DNA of 64,000 nt from Przewalskia tangutica (GCA_029844215.1 CM056738.1:66307593-66371592); one strand, 5' to 3'; numbered from the stretch's first letter, positions 35,575 through 49,371 are shown. The notes: generated by a model from the letters alone, not told the origin. Numbers and translations are program-made.

Positions 35575-38500
35575 TGTCACGACCGAACCGGCCCGTGATG
35601 GTGCCTTACCGGGCACCCTGGTGATACAACATCGAGTAATCGGGAACATAAAACACAATACATGAAACAATGTAAAGAAGACACATTTTTATCTGACTAA
35701 AAGTGGGCTCTCGGCATATATATAAATACCAACTCTTTCAAAATGAACAGTTTAATCCTTTTTTTACAAACCCGCCACAACAAGATTACATGCACTCTAC
35801 GAATGATATGACCACAACGACGGACGGGGCCGCCATACCCCGAATGTAAGCACCTACAACAACAGGGACTATACCAAGATAAGCCTCGGAGAAACGGAGC
35901 TTTCCCAAACGAATCGTGACTCCTAAGAGCGAGGATCAACGATGGTGTACCTTCAACTGCGTCATGAACGCACCGGGCGAGGTCAAGATAACAGTACCAA
36001 GTATGTAAATCGAAAATATCAGAAATGAAATCATAATAGTCTATAAAGCAGAGACATGTATGATAACCAAACTACGATTCACAATAAATAGCAAATATGC
36101 CAAGTCGTGACTCACGCCTCAAAGTCATCACTCAAATGTAACTATGGGTCTCACGCCAGTAGCATCAATCATGCGTGGAATACCTTCCTCACCGCCGCAG
36201 CTTTATGATATAAAAGCACCAAGAAATACACATGAACACGGGTCCCACCTGTGTCCTAATAAAACAAGACAGGTAAGTACGAAGGCATAACCGACTACTA
36301 ACACCTACGATTTAATGTGGTCATAAATCGTATCATGATATCTGTCTGCATTACATGATCAAAGCCGGTCACCGCCCGCAGATCAAATGCGCGCCTAGCC
36401 TAGAACTCTCCGTAGCTCCGCATAGGCCAACCTCATAGGCCCGCATGAGGTATTCCTCGCATCGAGGGTAGCTACTCCGCATCGCCCCGACTCGCACCGC
36501 ATGGCCACAAAGACCGCGTGACCACAAGGGCCGCAAACTAACTGGAACTCCGTAGTTCCGCATGGATCCTCGACCCGCGTGAGGTATTCTCGAATCACGG
36601 TCCTGCATCACCGAGTCTACCCCGTCGGAGGCGCTTAGCCTCCGAGACAAGTCAAGGTGAGTGGTACAATACCAACATAACTACCGAGAGTCAAACAACT
36701 TTAAGCGCAATGAGGAAACCCTTTACACAAAACATCACAAGATACTAACACACGTAGCATCCTAGCATGTTTACTTATCAAATCAACAAGAAAGTATTTC
36801 AAGGCTATCACAAACCAACACAATCATGTTATACACACAAGGTACATTCTAATATATGATTAACAAGATCGTATCTATTCCCAAAATACTTCATACATTA
36901 TCTTTTAAAAGATACGTTACGTTTACAAAAGTCACACAATACCCGTAGTATATGAAAATAGAGTGATTATCTTTTGAAGTAAATCAAAACACTTACCTTT
37001 GTAAAATCAAGTAACAACATTATTTTCCAAACGCCCAAGTTTGCCTAATTTCAAATGTTCACGGTTCAGATTTTTAGAAAGGTTTCGTAGTTCATAGTCT
37101 TATTCATTTAAGAATATAATTCTCTTTTAAACCATCTGAGAGAACATGAGCCTTATATGTGAGTAGGATATTCTTGTTTATAACAATCTTATTACAGCAG
37201 CCATGATCTAGGAAATATCATTTTGTCTCATCTTAGCTTCTATGCAGATGGAAGTTTCTCTCGGTTTTAATCACAAAACATTTCCTTTATTAACGCTCGC
37301 ATGGTTTGTCGATACACATTCCGATTTCCAAATCAAGAAACATTCTTAAGCCGTTATACCTAACTTCCCATAAAGCTAGTATAACTCTTAAGTTTTCAAA
37401 AACCAAGTATTACTCTTCTTTCAAAATGATTCAAAAATCTTTTAAAATACTTCAAGTTCTTTATTATCACATAACCAACCAGTTATAGTTCAAATCAGTT
37501 ACCTTTTAAAAACCACAAGTATTTTCTTACATACATAAAGCTGTTATAACCAACTTCCCATAAAGCCGTTATAACACTTTATGTTTTAGACCAATCAAAT
37601 ACATTTAACACATGTACGTCTACCGTACTACATAGTTACACACATATCATGCTAGAAGAGATAGGAAGAGGTTCACATACCTCGCGACGAGTATCGACTA
37701 ATAGCAAAACGCTCCAAGTACTTCCAACCGCTTACTCCTAGCCAAGTAGATCGCGCCACACGCGATTTCAACCTATAAGGCCACAAGGCGCTTATTAATA
37801 TTTAGATCTCTTCAGAGAACATTCTACGAAAATTCGGCAAAGACCTCCCGCAACCGCCAGAATCTCCACTCTAACGGGCCGGCAAGCCAACTGCGGGGTT
37901 ATACGCCTAATCCGGACGCACAATTCTACCTCACGTAAAAGCTACACAAGTCTCATCAGAATACACCCTATGTAATTACGATTCAAGATTTTTCTTCAAA
38001 AGGTTTCTTATTATTCAGGCTTAAGTCGCGAGACATTGCCGTAAGTATTATTCAGGCTTAAGTCCAAAGACATTGCCGATAACAACGTTCAGTTCTATAT
38101 ATAGTATACTTCAACTATATAGTCTAACAATCATGCAATTTCCAATTACAATAGAGGGACAAGATATTTACCTCGATAAGCCCATAATTATCCAAGTATA
38201 AAGTCGATCCTGGGCAACGTTTAGCTCCAACTCCGTGCGCTCCAACCCGCTCCAAACTACCCTTAGAAGTTCTAACCAACTTCTACATACTACTCCAACT
38301 AACCATGGAGATTTTCCTTAGGGTTTCGTTTAGAGGCTAAAGGAACGTATAATAGTATTTTCCGGGCTTTTCGTATAGAGGGTACTTTGGAAATACTACA
38401 AGGTATTTGGGCTAAAGTATTTGGGTATTATAACAATACTTGAAGAGTATTTCGACTAGCACAACTAGGCTAGGGGGGGGGTTGCTCTCGGCCAAAAGGC

Positions 38501-39036
38501 CACTCAAAGGGGGAGGGGGGAGTTGGACGAGACAACTACAAGGGAGGGAGTGTTTTGAGTCTAGGAATTTGCTCAAGTGTGGATGAAATAACTCATCAAC
38601 TAAGGGGGTATTTATAGGGCACTCAAAGGCCAAGATTGAGCCAAGTGGTAGGCAAGTGTAAGGTGAAGATTAAGCCATGTGTTGTGTGGGTCCCACTTGG
38701 TCATCCACTCCACAAAATATCTCACAAACATTGACCAAACATTTTAGGCACAAAAGATGAAAAAACGTGCAAGCCTAGAAGCTTCCACCAAGGAAATTTC
38801 GTCCAACCTTGGACACCTAAGGGTGACACATGTCGCCCTCCAATTGGTCCAAAATGTTTCGTCTCTGAAAAATCAGAAAATAATAAATGACATAGCCGAA
38901 TTTTCCTACAAAGTCGTGGAAACGCTTTCCGAAAACGACTCTTTCGCACTTGTGCACAAAAATAATTTCGCCAAGCACTTTAAGGCACAAACTTTTCTAC
39001 GCACGCCCCACGCATATACCGAAATACGGTATAACA
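35575..39036 (-). repeat. Element D 3' LTR
   Basis: A complete LTR, adjoining the polypurine tract at 39037. It contains GAGGTATTCCTC boxes near 36447 and a TATAAATA site on the minus strand at 38609-38616. Two tandem ~38-bp units with TTATTCAGGCTTAAG occupy 38010-38090. A block at 37186-37318 (CAGCCATGATCTAGGAAAT to TGTCGATACACATTC) is also found in E's LTRs but not in G's. Confidence 0.88.
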
Positions 39037-39069
39037 TTCTCCCCTCCTTAGAAACATTCGTCCCGAATG
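39037..39069 (-). other. Polypurine tract and palindrome of element D
   Basis: On the minus strand CATTCGGGACGAATG (39055-39069) is followed by CTAAGGAGGGGAGAA and the LTR. One base of the purine run differs from that in A and B. Confidence 0.83.
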
Positions 39070-39369
39070 TTCCTTCTAAGTCTCAAAACAAGCATGTGCC
39101 AGTAGTCTTCACTACTATACTTACCTGAACAATCCTGCCACAACTGGCCACAACAACACCTGCGCAAAATACTTACATCCAAGTCCACGAGGAAACACCT
39201 CTAACATCACAAACGCTCTTATCCAAGGGTCTAAAATATAATTCCTTCGCACTTTCTCCATACAAAAGAAATGGTCACATCTCTGCTCGCAATACATGCT
39301 CGCTTCTCCCTTTACTCGTCGTGATACTATTTTTGTCACTTTGCCGCGAGGTTCTAGTGTCACTCCGGC

Positions 39370-40165
39370 GACCTAACAAATGGTACCGCCATACGCGATC
39401 CCCGAGGTCGTCAGACACTCGAACTCTTACCACATTTCGAGCATCGCTTTCCAAAACTCGGGGTTACTATCTCTAACGTGGTCATCATTAACTTGGGAAC
39501 ACTCTGGATGGATCTCCGATACTTTCCCGATCATAACAATACGAAAGACCGGACGTATTGCCTCCTAAGTCGGACGGCAAATGCTAACATATAGGTAACC
39601 TGGCCTGTTCTTCACATGAACTTGAAAGGGCCCAAAGTAACTCGGGCTAAGTTCCCTCTGTTTTCCAAAACTCGTCACACCCAACCCGGGGTGGTACTTT
39701 CAAGAAGACCGACCGTCAACCTGAACTCTAAGCGTCGTCGCCGATTATCCGAACGATTTCTCTGAGCTGCCAGAACCTCTTCTAGACAAGCTTCACCCTA
39801 TCCACATCCTGCTGAACACGTATGAACCAACTATCTGAACCTTGCCAACGTCGAACCAATCGATCAAGAACTTACACTTCCGCCCCTACAAGGCGCCACA
39901 AGGCGATATCCAAACACCGAAATGGTAGCTATAAAACACTTCCCAACAGTGAGATAACAATCTTACAACTACCCCAAATCCAAACAACGCCCGAGGGCGA
40001 ACGCGATACGAGACTCACCGAGTTCCTAACCTGCTCGTAAAACTTCCAAAGAAACAGCGTAACTGGCTCCACTGTCTGTTCATAAGGTGAAACCAGGCAC
40101 CGCGTGCAGCCTTACCACCTTCCTGATATCCCATCTCGCATAACCCTCTGCCGAGTAAACGGTCC
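39370..40165 (-). pseudogene. Element D integrase remnant
   Basis: Minus frames show end-of-core pieces (a WFHLMNRQWSQL segment near 40080, LGTR near 40015) and C-terminal pieces: RRRRLEF near 39730, TSFGKQRELSPSYFGPFQV near 39625-39680. The zinc finger and the first catalytic Asp are absent. Stops are frequent. The piece retained is the same as in A and E. Confidence 0.68.
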
Positions 40166-40780
40166 CGACTAAAAGACAAGAGGGACCGACCTCCTCGGCC
40201 CGACCATCGGGTCGAACGCATCCACGAACTCAGACTGGTTAACTAAACTTGGGCCTAACACCTCGTGACTTACCACAAGGCGACCACCACAACTGACCCC
40301 ACCACCATACAGGCCGCGGGTTGACCCGCAACGTGGCCTCAACCCGACCCGGCAACGCGCAAAAATACTAGCTCCCCGATCCGGAACAATCTCACTAATC
40401 ACGTTACGAAAACCTAGCGGTCTTCTTAGCTCAACTACCCTCCTTCATTCCACACTACTCAGGGACTTATCCCAAACATAGCTCACGTGCACTATGCACT
40501 CCGATAAGGATCAAACACAAATGTAATCTTTCTCTCAAGATTGTCTTGCCTCTAAGGTCTCCACGTAAAAAGCTCTAAGGCTAACACTTTCTCTATCCCC
40601 CAAATCTTTCCCGGTTACTAACCATGATTTCTAATCACAACTTACACACTGCTATCAGGACATAGCACTTATGATATACCCATCTTATCATACATACTGA
40701 TCTCTAGAGGGTTAAGGATAAACTCAGATTCATCGCTTCACTCCCTTAAGTCGTTCTAATCAAACCTGCCCCGTAGGGCG
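40166..40780 (-). other. Non-coding filler in element D
   Basis: No coding motif is visible. Stretches match E's filler (50160-50725) and A's (16491-17070): AAACTTGGGCCTAACACC (40246-40263) and CAACCCGACCC (40339-40349) are examples. It lies exactly where protease, RT and RNase H should be. Confidence 0.6.
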
Positions 40781-41510
40781 CATAGCTAGGGAAGATGACG
40801 AACTACCCACCGATCCTGAAGGCTAAGTCCTCCTACAAGGACACTCTCTCGACATCAGACCCTGACGGTCGTAGGTACAACAAGTACCAACTAAAAGACG
40901 ACATTCCCCGGGATGACGTCTGTCACACTGTGAACCGGAAGCCCTGGAGTTCTGACCAACTCCTGCATACCCCGAACGTCCTGAAATCCGTGGAAGACCA
41001 CTCTGCACTGGTGGATGTGCATATCTAATCTGCTGCTGAGGTGATTTGCCTCGAAAGTTACTAAAGGACCTTGCTGTTCTGGCCCTCTCCTGCTGTCCTT
41101 CGTTAACCCGTCGATCTCTACGTCTCTCGGCCTGCTGCGCATAAGTCCGTACCAAGGCTATGCTCAAGCCTAACTGAAGAATTTCTCTTGCACAACCCTC
41201 TCTTAGATATTCATCAAGACTCGCGGTACATCGGTATACTCTTTGGTAGCCAAATCCATAGCTAGTAACAGGGTTGTCTCTTCGCAATCTATATTCTCTG
41301 TTTCCGGTCGTGGAACTGAAGGTTCAAATGTCATGGCCGCAGAGAGGAATCGCCGCCGTGCAAACTCACTGGGGCTAGTGACGTCGCAGAACTCCCGAAC
41401 GAAGCACCTAACTCGGGTAATGGTTGGGCTGTGCCTCAGAACCCTCTCAGATTTACTCGCAGCCTCCTCGCCGCTTTGCCCTCACGGGCCCGGTTGCCTA
41501 CGCGAGGCAT
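40781..41510 (-). pseudogene. Element D gag, truncated
   Basis: The minus-strand start MPRVGNRAREGKAARR at 41510 corresponds to the MPPRK start of the relatives. The last part is open over 40823-41287, with REILQLGLSIALVRTYAQQA, ERRRDRRVNEGQQERARTAR and then CDRRHPGECR and CCTYDRQGLMSREC. The last is a zinc knuckle in which His is replaced by Leu. Much of the capsid middle is missing compared with C. The particle-forming function is very likely lost. Confidence 0.8.
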
Positions 41511-41516
41511 AACGGT

Positions 41517-41716
41517 AAGTGGAAAGAAATACGTGAGAGGTCCAACTTACAACACGGCCTCTAAGGCACGATCTCAGAGTGAGAAGAATAGAAACCAATC
41601 CTAAATATCCTATAGCCTCCTCGATTATTGGTGTGGTGCACAACACACCGATAATCAAGACTTCCATGGATACGGTCAGAGACACTTTCCGAGGATTAAT
41701 CGCTCGATACCACTTT
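41517..41716 (-). other. Element D leader with primer-binding site
   Basis: This 200-base leader runs from the LTR edge to gag. The PBS, TGGTATCGAGC on the minus strand, lies at about 41703-41713. The leader body, including GATAATCAAGACT, is shared with A, B, C, E and G. No ORF of note. Confidence 0.75.
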
Positions 41717-44700
41717 TGTCACGACCAACCGGCCCGTGATCGTGCCTTACCGGCACCCTAGTGATACAACATCGAGTAATCACGAACATAAACACAATAC
41801 ATGAAACAATGTAAAGAAGACACATGTTTATCTCAAGAAAAGTGGCCTCTCGGATATATATAAATAACAACTCTTTCAAAATGAGCAGCTTTAATCCTTT
41901 TTTTACAAACCCCGCCACAACAGATTACATGCACTTACGAATGATATGACCACAACGACGGACAGGACCCCATACCCCGAATGTAAGCACTTACAACAAC
42001 AGGGACTATACTAAGATAAGCCTCCGAGAAACGGAGCTTTCCCAAACGTCGAATCGTGACCCTAAGAGCGAGGATCAACGATCGTGTACCTCAACTCGCG
42101 CATTTAACGCACTTCGGCGAGGTCGATAACAGTACCAAGTATGTGAAATCAAAATATCGTAAATGAAATCATAATAGTCTATAAAGCAGAGACATGTATG
42201 ATAACCAAACTACGCTCACAATAAATAGGCGAATATGTCAAGTCGTGGACTCACGCCTCAAAGTCATCACTCAAATGTAACTATGGGTCTCACGCGTGAA
42301 GATCAATCATGCCCGTGGAATACCTTCCTCACCGCCAGCTTTATGATATAAAAGCACCAAGAAATACACATGAACACTGTGTCCCACGTGTCCTAATAAA
42401 ACAAAGACAGGTAAGTACGAAGGCATAACCGACTACTAACACCTACAAGATTTCCAGGTCATAAATCAGATCATGATATCTGTCTGCACTGGCCACATGA
42501 TCAAAGCCGTCACTCGCCCGCAGATCAAATGCGCGTCTAGCCCTCGAACTCTCCGTAGCTCGCATAGGCCAACCTCATGTGCCCGCATGAGGTATTCCTC
42601 GCATCGAGGGTAGCTACTCCCAAGATCGCCCCGACTCGCACCGCATGGCCACAAAGACCGCATGACCACAAGCGGGCCGCAAACTAACCTGCACTCCGTA
42701 GTTCCGCATGGATCCTCGACCCGCATGAGGTATTCTCGAATCACGGTCCTGCATCACCGAGTCTACCCCGCATCGGAGGCGCTTAGCCTCCGAGACAAGT
42801 CAAGTGAGTGGTACAATACCAACATAACGGTTGAGAGTCAAACAACTTTAAGCGCAATGGCGGGAAACCCCTTTACACAACATCACAAGATACTAACACA
42901 CGTAGCATCCTAGCATGTTTACTTATCAAATCAACAAGAAAGTATTTCAAGGCTATCACAAACCAACACAATCATGTTATACACACAAGGTACATTCTAA
43001 TATATGATTAACAAGATCGTATCTATTCCCAAAATACTTCATACATTATCTTTTAAAAGATACGTTACGTTTACAAAAGTCACACAATACAGAGTATATG
43101 AAAATAGAGTGATTATCTTTTGAAGTAAATCAAAACACTTACCTTTGAAAAATCAAGTAACAACATTATTTTCCAAACGCCCAAGTTTGCCTAATTTCAA
43201 ATGTTCACTGTTCTTATTTTAGAAAGGTTTAAGTAGTTCATAGTCTTATTCATTTAAGAATATAATTCTCTTTTAAACCATCCGAGAGAACATGAGCCTT
43301 ATATGTGAGTAGGATATTCTTGTTTATAACAATCTTATTACAAAGACCATGATCTAGAAATATCATTTTATCTCATCTTAGCTTCATGCAGATGGAAGTT
43401 TCTACGGTTTTAATCACAAACATTTCCTTTATTAACGCCGCAGTTGGTTTGTCGATACACATTCGATTTCAAATCAAGAAAACATTCTTAAGCCGTTATA
43501 CCTAACTTCCCATAAAGCTAGTATAACTCTTAAGTTTTCAAAACCAAGTATTACTCTTCTTTCAAAATGATTCAAAATCTTTTAAAATACTTCAAGTTCT
43601 TTATTATCACATAACCAACCAGCTTATAGTTCAAATCCTTACCTTTTAAAACCACAAGTATTTTCTTACATACATAAAGTCGTTATAACCAACTTCCCAT
43701 AAAGTCGTTATAACACTTTATGTTTTAGACCAATCAAATACATTTAACACATGACGCTCTACCGCACTACATAGTTACACACATATCATGCTAGAAGAGA
43801 TAGGAAGAGGTTCACATACCGCGACGAGTATCGACTAATAGCAAAACGCCCAAGTACTTCCAACCGCGGCTACTCCTTAAGCCAAGTAGATCGCGCCACA
43901 CGCAAGATTTCAACCTATAAGGCCACAAGGCGCTTTATTAATATTTAGATCTCTTCAGAGAACATTCTACGTAAAATTCGGCAAAGACTTCCCGCAACCG
44001 CAGAAATCTCCACTCTAACGGCCGCTACCAAGCCAACCAGGGGGTTATACGCCTAATCCGACGTGCACAATTCTACCTCACGTAAAAGCTACACAAGTCT
44101 CCGTAATACGCCCTATGTAATTACATTCAAGACTCTTCTTCAAAAGGTTTCTTATTATTCAGCTTAAGTCGCGAGACATTGCCGTAAGTATTATTCAGGC
44201 TTAAGTCCAAAGACATTGCCTATAACAACGTTCAGTTCTATATATAGTATACTTCAACTATATAGTCTAACAATCATGCAATTTCCAATTACAATAGAGG
44301 GACAAGATATTTACCTCGATAAGCCCATAATTATCCAAGTATAAAGTCGATCCTGGCAACGTTTAGCTCCAACTCCGCGCGCTCCAACCCGCTCCAAACT
44401 ACCCTTAAGCTCTAACCAACTTCTACATACTACTCCAACTAACCATGGAGATTTTCCTTAGGGTTTCGTTTAGAGGCTAAAGGAACGATAATAGTATTTT
44501 CCAGATTTTCGATAGAGGTACTTTGGAAATACTACAAGGTATTTGGGCTAAAGTATTTGGGTATTATAACAATACTTGAAGAGTATTTCTCTACCAAGGG
44601 GTAGTATTTCGACTAGCACAACTAGGCTAGTGGGTTGCTCTCGCCAAAAGGCCACCAAAGGGGAGGGGGAATCGACGAGACAACTACAAGGGAGGGAGTG

Positions 44701-45179
44701 TTTTGAGTCTAGGAATTTGCTCAAGTGTGGATGAAATAACTCATCAACTAAGGGGGGTATTTATAGGGCACTCAAAGGCCAAGATTGAGCCAAGTGATAG
44801 GCAAGTGTAAGGTGAAGATTAAGCCATGTGTTGTGTGGGTCCCACTTGGTCATCCACTCCACAAAATATCTCACAAACATTGACCAAACATTTTAGGCAC
44901 AAAAGATGAAAAAAAGCCTGGAAGCTTCCACCAAGGAAATTTCGTCCAACCTTGACACCTAAGGGTGACATATGTCGCCTCCAATTGGTCCAAAATGTTT
45001 CGCCTCTAAAAATCAGTAAAATAATAAATGACATAGCCGAATTTTCCTACAAAAGTCGTGGAAACGCTTCACGGAAACGACTCTTTCGGCACTTGTGCAC
45101 AAAAATAATTTCGCCAAGCACTTTAAGGCACAACTTTTCTACGCACGCCCTACGCATATACTGAAATACTGGTTTAACA
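41717..45179 (-). repeat. Element D 5' LTR
   Basis: Partner of 35575-39036, with the same length to one base and very similar over most of its AT-rich part. It carries the 38-bp pair (44153-44225), the shared block (43326-43460), GAGGTATTCCTC boxes (about 42589, 42727) and a minus-strand TATAAATA at 44758-44765. The G run near 38474 of the other copy is much shorter here (about 44630). Confidence 0.88.
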
Positions 45180-45625
45180 AGGGCCCGCCATACCTGAATG
45201 TACATAAATCTACAACATCGTGGAAAGATCAGATCAAAAAGACAAGCCTCCCGAGAAATGAAGCTTCTGACGTCTGATCAGTGATCCTAAGAATGAGGAT
45301 CCACCACCGCTACCCTACCGCGTGATTTAACGCACTTCGGCGAAGGGGTCGACACGATATGTACTAAGTATGTAAATCGAAAATACCGTAATTATATCAT
45401 AAGTTTAAAACAAAGCCGAGACATGTATGATAACAAAATTACGAAGACACAAAGGCCATTCTAACAATGAGAGTAACTAATAGTATACGTACAACATAAA
45501 AATAGGAAGCTCACGATCAAAGCAGGACCATCCGCCCACAGTATCATTAAGCAATCCTACTCCTGGGACTATTTCACCCGCATAGGTCGTGTGGACCCGC
45601 ATGAGGTATTCCTCGTATAGGCTTT
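45180..45625 (-). repeat. Element C 5' LTR, fragment 2
   Basis: It matches C's 3' LTR at about 5095-5515: CATACC-TGAATGTA, ACATCGTGGAAAGATC and the long ATAAGTTTAAAACAAAGCCG stretch are all present. It ends in GAGGTATTCCTCGTATAGGC, where element E inserted. Confidence 0.88.
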
Positions 45626-48600
45626 TGTCACGACCCGACCTCGGGCCCGCGACTGGTGCCTTACCCCGGGCACCCTAGTGATACAACATCAGAGAAAATC
45701 AGCGGAAATAAAAACTCATAAAAGATAAACAGTGAAATAAGAAAACAAAGCAACCAAAACGGTTACCTTTCTCAGATATATAAATAAAAACTTGAACAGC
45801 TTACATCCTTTACAAACCCCGCCACAACAAAGATTACTGCACTTCTAAGAATTTTTATAACTATGACGGGACAGGGCCCCGCCATACCCCTGAATGTACA
45901 AGTACCTACAATCTCAGGGAATCATACCAAAAGATAAGCCTCCGGAGAAACGAAGCTTTCCAAAACGCTGAACTGTGATCCTATGAGCGATGATCAACAA
46001 CTGGTGTATTCTACCGCGCATGAACGCAGCCCCACGAAGGAGGTCGACAATGGTACTAAGTATGTGAAATCAAAATACAAGAAATGAAATCATAATAGTC
46101 TATATAAAGCAGTGAGACATATATGATAACCAAACTACGATACACAATATGGCAAATATGTCAAGTCGTGGACTCACGCCCTCAAAGTCATCACTCAAAT
46201 ATAACCATGGGTCTCATGCCCACAATATCAATCATGCCCGTGGAATTCCTTCCTCACTGCCGGCAGTCCATGATATAAAAACACCAAGGAATACACACGA
46301 ACACCAGGTCCCACCTGTGTCATAATAAAACCGTACGGGGTAAGTGCGAAGGCATAGCCGACTACTAGAACCCACCGTACCAATAATGCTATAAAACTGT
46401 ATCACGAGGTCTTTCTAGACCGCCAAATAATCGGGCCGCCACTCGCCTCGTGATCATTGTGCGTCTAACCTCGAACTCACCGCGCCGTGATAGGCCACAT
46501 AGGCCCGCATGAGGTACTCCTCGCATCGGGGGTAGCTAACCCGAGACATCGTCCTGGACTCCCGCAGTCCGCATGGCCTCACATGGACCGCATGAGGTAT
46601 TCCTCGACGGCCAGAATACACACCGGCGTTCCTGGAACTCTCGTAGCCCGCATGGCCTCACATGGACGATGAGGTATTCTCGTGACGGGGTAGCTAACCC
46701 GCGCTCGTAACAAGTCGTGGGGTAAGTGATATAATACCAAAGACAACGGGCTTATCGTTAAACAACATAAGCACAACAAGAAAAAACCCCTTTACACAAA
46801 CGTCACAAGACACTAACACACGTAGCATCATAACATGTTTACTTATCAAACCAACAAGAAAGTATTACAAGGCTATCACAAGAAAAACATAGGCAAGTTA
46901 CTCACACAAGGTACTTTTATTTGATGTCAACAAATCCGGGTTTTAACCCCAAAGTACTACATACTTTAACTCTTTAAAAAGATCCATTTCTTTCACAAAA
47001 GTCACACGATACCCGTAGTATCAAAATAGAGTAACTATCTTTTTAAGTAAACCAAAACAATTTCCATACCTTTTTTTTAAAACAATTTCCTTTATTAACG
47101 CTGCAATGGCTTGTTCGATACTCATTCTCATATGAAATTTTGTCTTATCTTAGCTTTAATACAATTTTGTCTTATCTTAGCTTTAATACAATTTTGTCTT
47201 ATCTTAGCTTCTATGCAGATGGAAGATTCTACTTATTTTAAGTTAATTATTAGTCATTACATTTTCCTTTATTAACGCTGCAATGGCTTGTTCGATACTC
47301 ATTCTCATTTCCGAAATCAATATAACATTATTATTTAAAAACCAAGTACTCATTACTCACGAATGATGTTTCACAACTTTCTACACAATTCAAGTTTTTC
47401 ACATATCATATCAAGTCAAATATAAGTCAAGTCTCTTATCTTTTTTAAAAAATTAATAAACAATTTTTTACCTACATAAAGTCGTTATAATCAACTTCCC
47501 ATAAATCCATTATAACACTTTATGTTTTAAACCAACCAAATTCGTTTAGCACACGTACGTCTACCGTACTACATAGTTCACAACAATCATGCTAGAAAGG
47601 ATAGGAAGAGGGTCACATACCTCGCGACGATTATCGACAATTAGCAAAACGCTCCAAAGTACTATGACCTTGCTAGCCTTTTCCACCCTTCAAGTAGAAT
47701 ACGCTACTCGTAGAACTTCAACCTATAATGGCCATAAAATGTCTATTAACTTCTAGATCTCTTCGTAGAACATTTCTAAGAACAAGGTTCCATATTCTAC
47801 GGAAAATTCGCAAAGACCTCCCCGCAAACCACATAAATAACCTCCAATATCAAGGCCCGCTACCAAGCCAACAACTCAGGGATTACACGCCTAACCTGAC
47901 GTGTACAATTCGCCCCACAATAATACTACAAGTCTCATCAGAATACGGTCAATGTAAATACAGTTCAATTCTTTTTAATCATCCTTCCATAAATCTTATA
48001 CTCAATTAAACATTACTACAACATGTAATCTCCAATTACAATAGGGGGATAAAGATCATTACCTCGATAAGCCCAAAATTATCCAAGATTTATAAGTCGA
48101 TCCTGAGCAACGTTTAGCTCCACTTCCTTACGCTCCAACCCGCTCCAAGAAACCCTTAGAAGTTTCTAAACCACTTCTCTTAACACTTCATCCATCTATG
48201 AAGATTTTCCTAGGGTTTCGTTTTGCGACTAAAGGAATAAAGTAGTATTTCCGGGCTCTTATGTTGGGATAACTTTAGAATACTACAAGGGATTACAAGG
48301 CTAAGGTATTTGGGATTATACCAACACTTGAAGAATTTTTCTACACAAAGGGGGGGGGGGTGTTGGACGAGAACAACACTAAGGAGGGAGTATATTTTTT
48401 TGCCTTGGAAACTCTTAAGTGGATGAATAAAGTCTTGAAATCAAGGGGGTATTTATAGAGAAATCAAGGGCTAGGATTAAAGCAAGTGTATGGTGAAGAT
48501 TGGGTCCAAGTGTGTGTGGATTTTACCAACCAAATGTCCACCACAAAAATGGGACAAGTGGCTTGCCACTTGTCCCCCTCCAAACCGTCCAAGGACACAT

Positions 48601-48974
48601 GTCCATCATCAATTCGGCCAACATGGCCACATGGGGGTGACACGTGTCTCCCCCTACTCGTCCAAAATATTTCATCTTCCGAAAATATCCGTAATGCCAA
48701 AAATCCGAAAATAAAGTGGGCCCCACAAAACCGTAATTTTTTCCCCGTGGGCCCCACGTGACCAATTCCGGAAATAAAATTCCATAATCCACTAATATTC
48801 CAAAAAGTCTGAATACCAAATCTGGGAATCCAATTCCCATTAACGAACCTTTTTCCTTCACAAAATCCGGAAACTTTTCCGTTGAAAATCACATCTTTCT
48901 TCCTTTCCAATTTTAATGTCGTATTCTCGTACGTACGTCCTTATATACATACTCTGGAACTACGGGGTGTAACA
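45626..48974 (-). repeat. Element E 3' LTR, internally rearranged
   Basis: It ends against the polypurine tract at 48975. It carries GAGGTATTCCTC-type boxes (46505-46680) and a minus-strand TATAAATA at 48450-48457. Between 47088 and 47330 it has two copies of a CTTTATTAACGCTGCAATGG block flanking three ~31-bp units with TTTTGTCTTATCTTAGC; the 5' LTR has only one of each. The 5' LTR has instead about 130 bases (53716-53845) that are missing here. Confidence 0.87.
47088..47330 (-). repeat. Local duplication in E's 3' LTR
   Basis: The order is block (47088-47140), three units of about 31 bp (47140-47225), spacer, block again (47269-47330). The partner LTR has unit plus block once (53880-54008). 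The change must have happened in this LTR after, or by template switching during, the insertion. Confidence 0.8.
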
Positions 48975-49008
48975 TTCTTCCCCCTCTTAGAAACATTCGT
49001 CCCGAATG
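48975..49008 (-). other. Polypurine tract and palindrome of element E
   Basis: On the minus strand, CATTCGGGACGAATG (48994-49008) is followed by CTAAGAGGGGGAAGAA and the LTR. The same layout as in A, B, C and D. Confidence 0.85.
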
Positions 49009-49371
49009 TTCCTTCTAAGTCTCCAAAACATACCTGTGCTGGTATAGTCTTCCCTACTATACTTACGAAACCAATTATGCCACACATGGCCATAATACAA
49101 CATACGCGCAAAAACGCACATTCGAGCCAACGAAGAATCATCTCTAAAGCGTATAAAAATACTATTAGCCCCACCCATGGTCCAAAGGATACTTTCTTCA
49201 CATCTTTACTTTATAAAAAGGACACTTCCATCTTCTTAACACATCTTCGCCTCTTTTCTTACTTGTCGTACCCTCCTCGTACACTCGAACTCTTCCTAAT
49301 ATACGTACCACATTTCTGTCATTGCTACAGTTTTTTTTAAAACATCGGGGTTACTATCTCCAACTTGGTCA

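Larger units (their letters stand above)
35575..45179 (-). mobile_element. Element D: non-autonomous gypsy element inserted in C's 5' LTR
   Basis: Its two LTRs of nearly equal length (35575-39036, 3462 bp; 41717-45179, 3463 bp) frame a 2.68-kb internal region with PBS, gag, filler, integrase remnant and polypurine tract, all on the minus strand. The LTR starts TGTTATACCGTATTTC, a family distinct from A/E and shared with G and H. No protease, RT or RNase H can be found. C's LTR continues at 45180 with AGGGCCCGCCATACC, as expected. I could not confirm a clean target duplication. Confidence 0.87.

Noticed and set aside
37186..37318. D/E shared block as a tRNA-derived SINE
   Set aside because: Only a weak B-box-like string; no A box, no poly-A tail and no target duplication seen.
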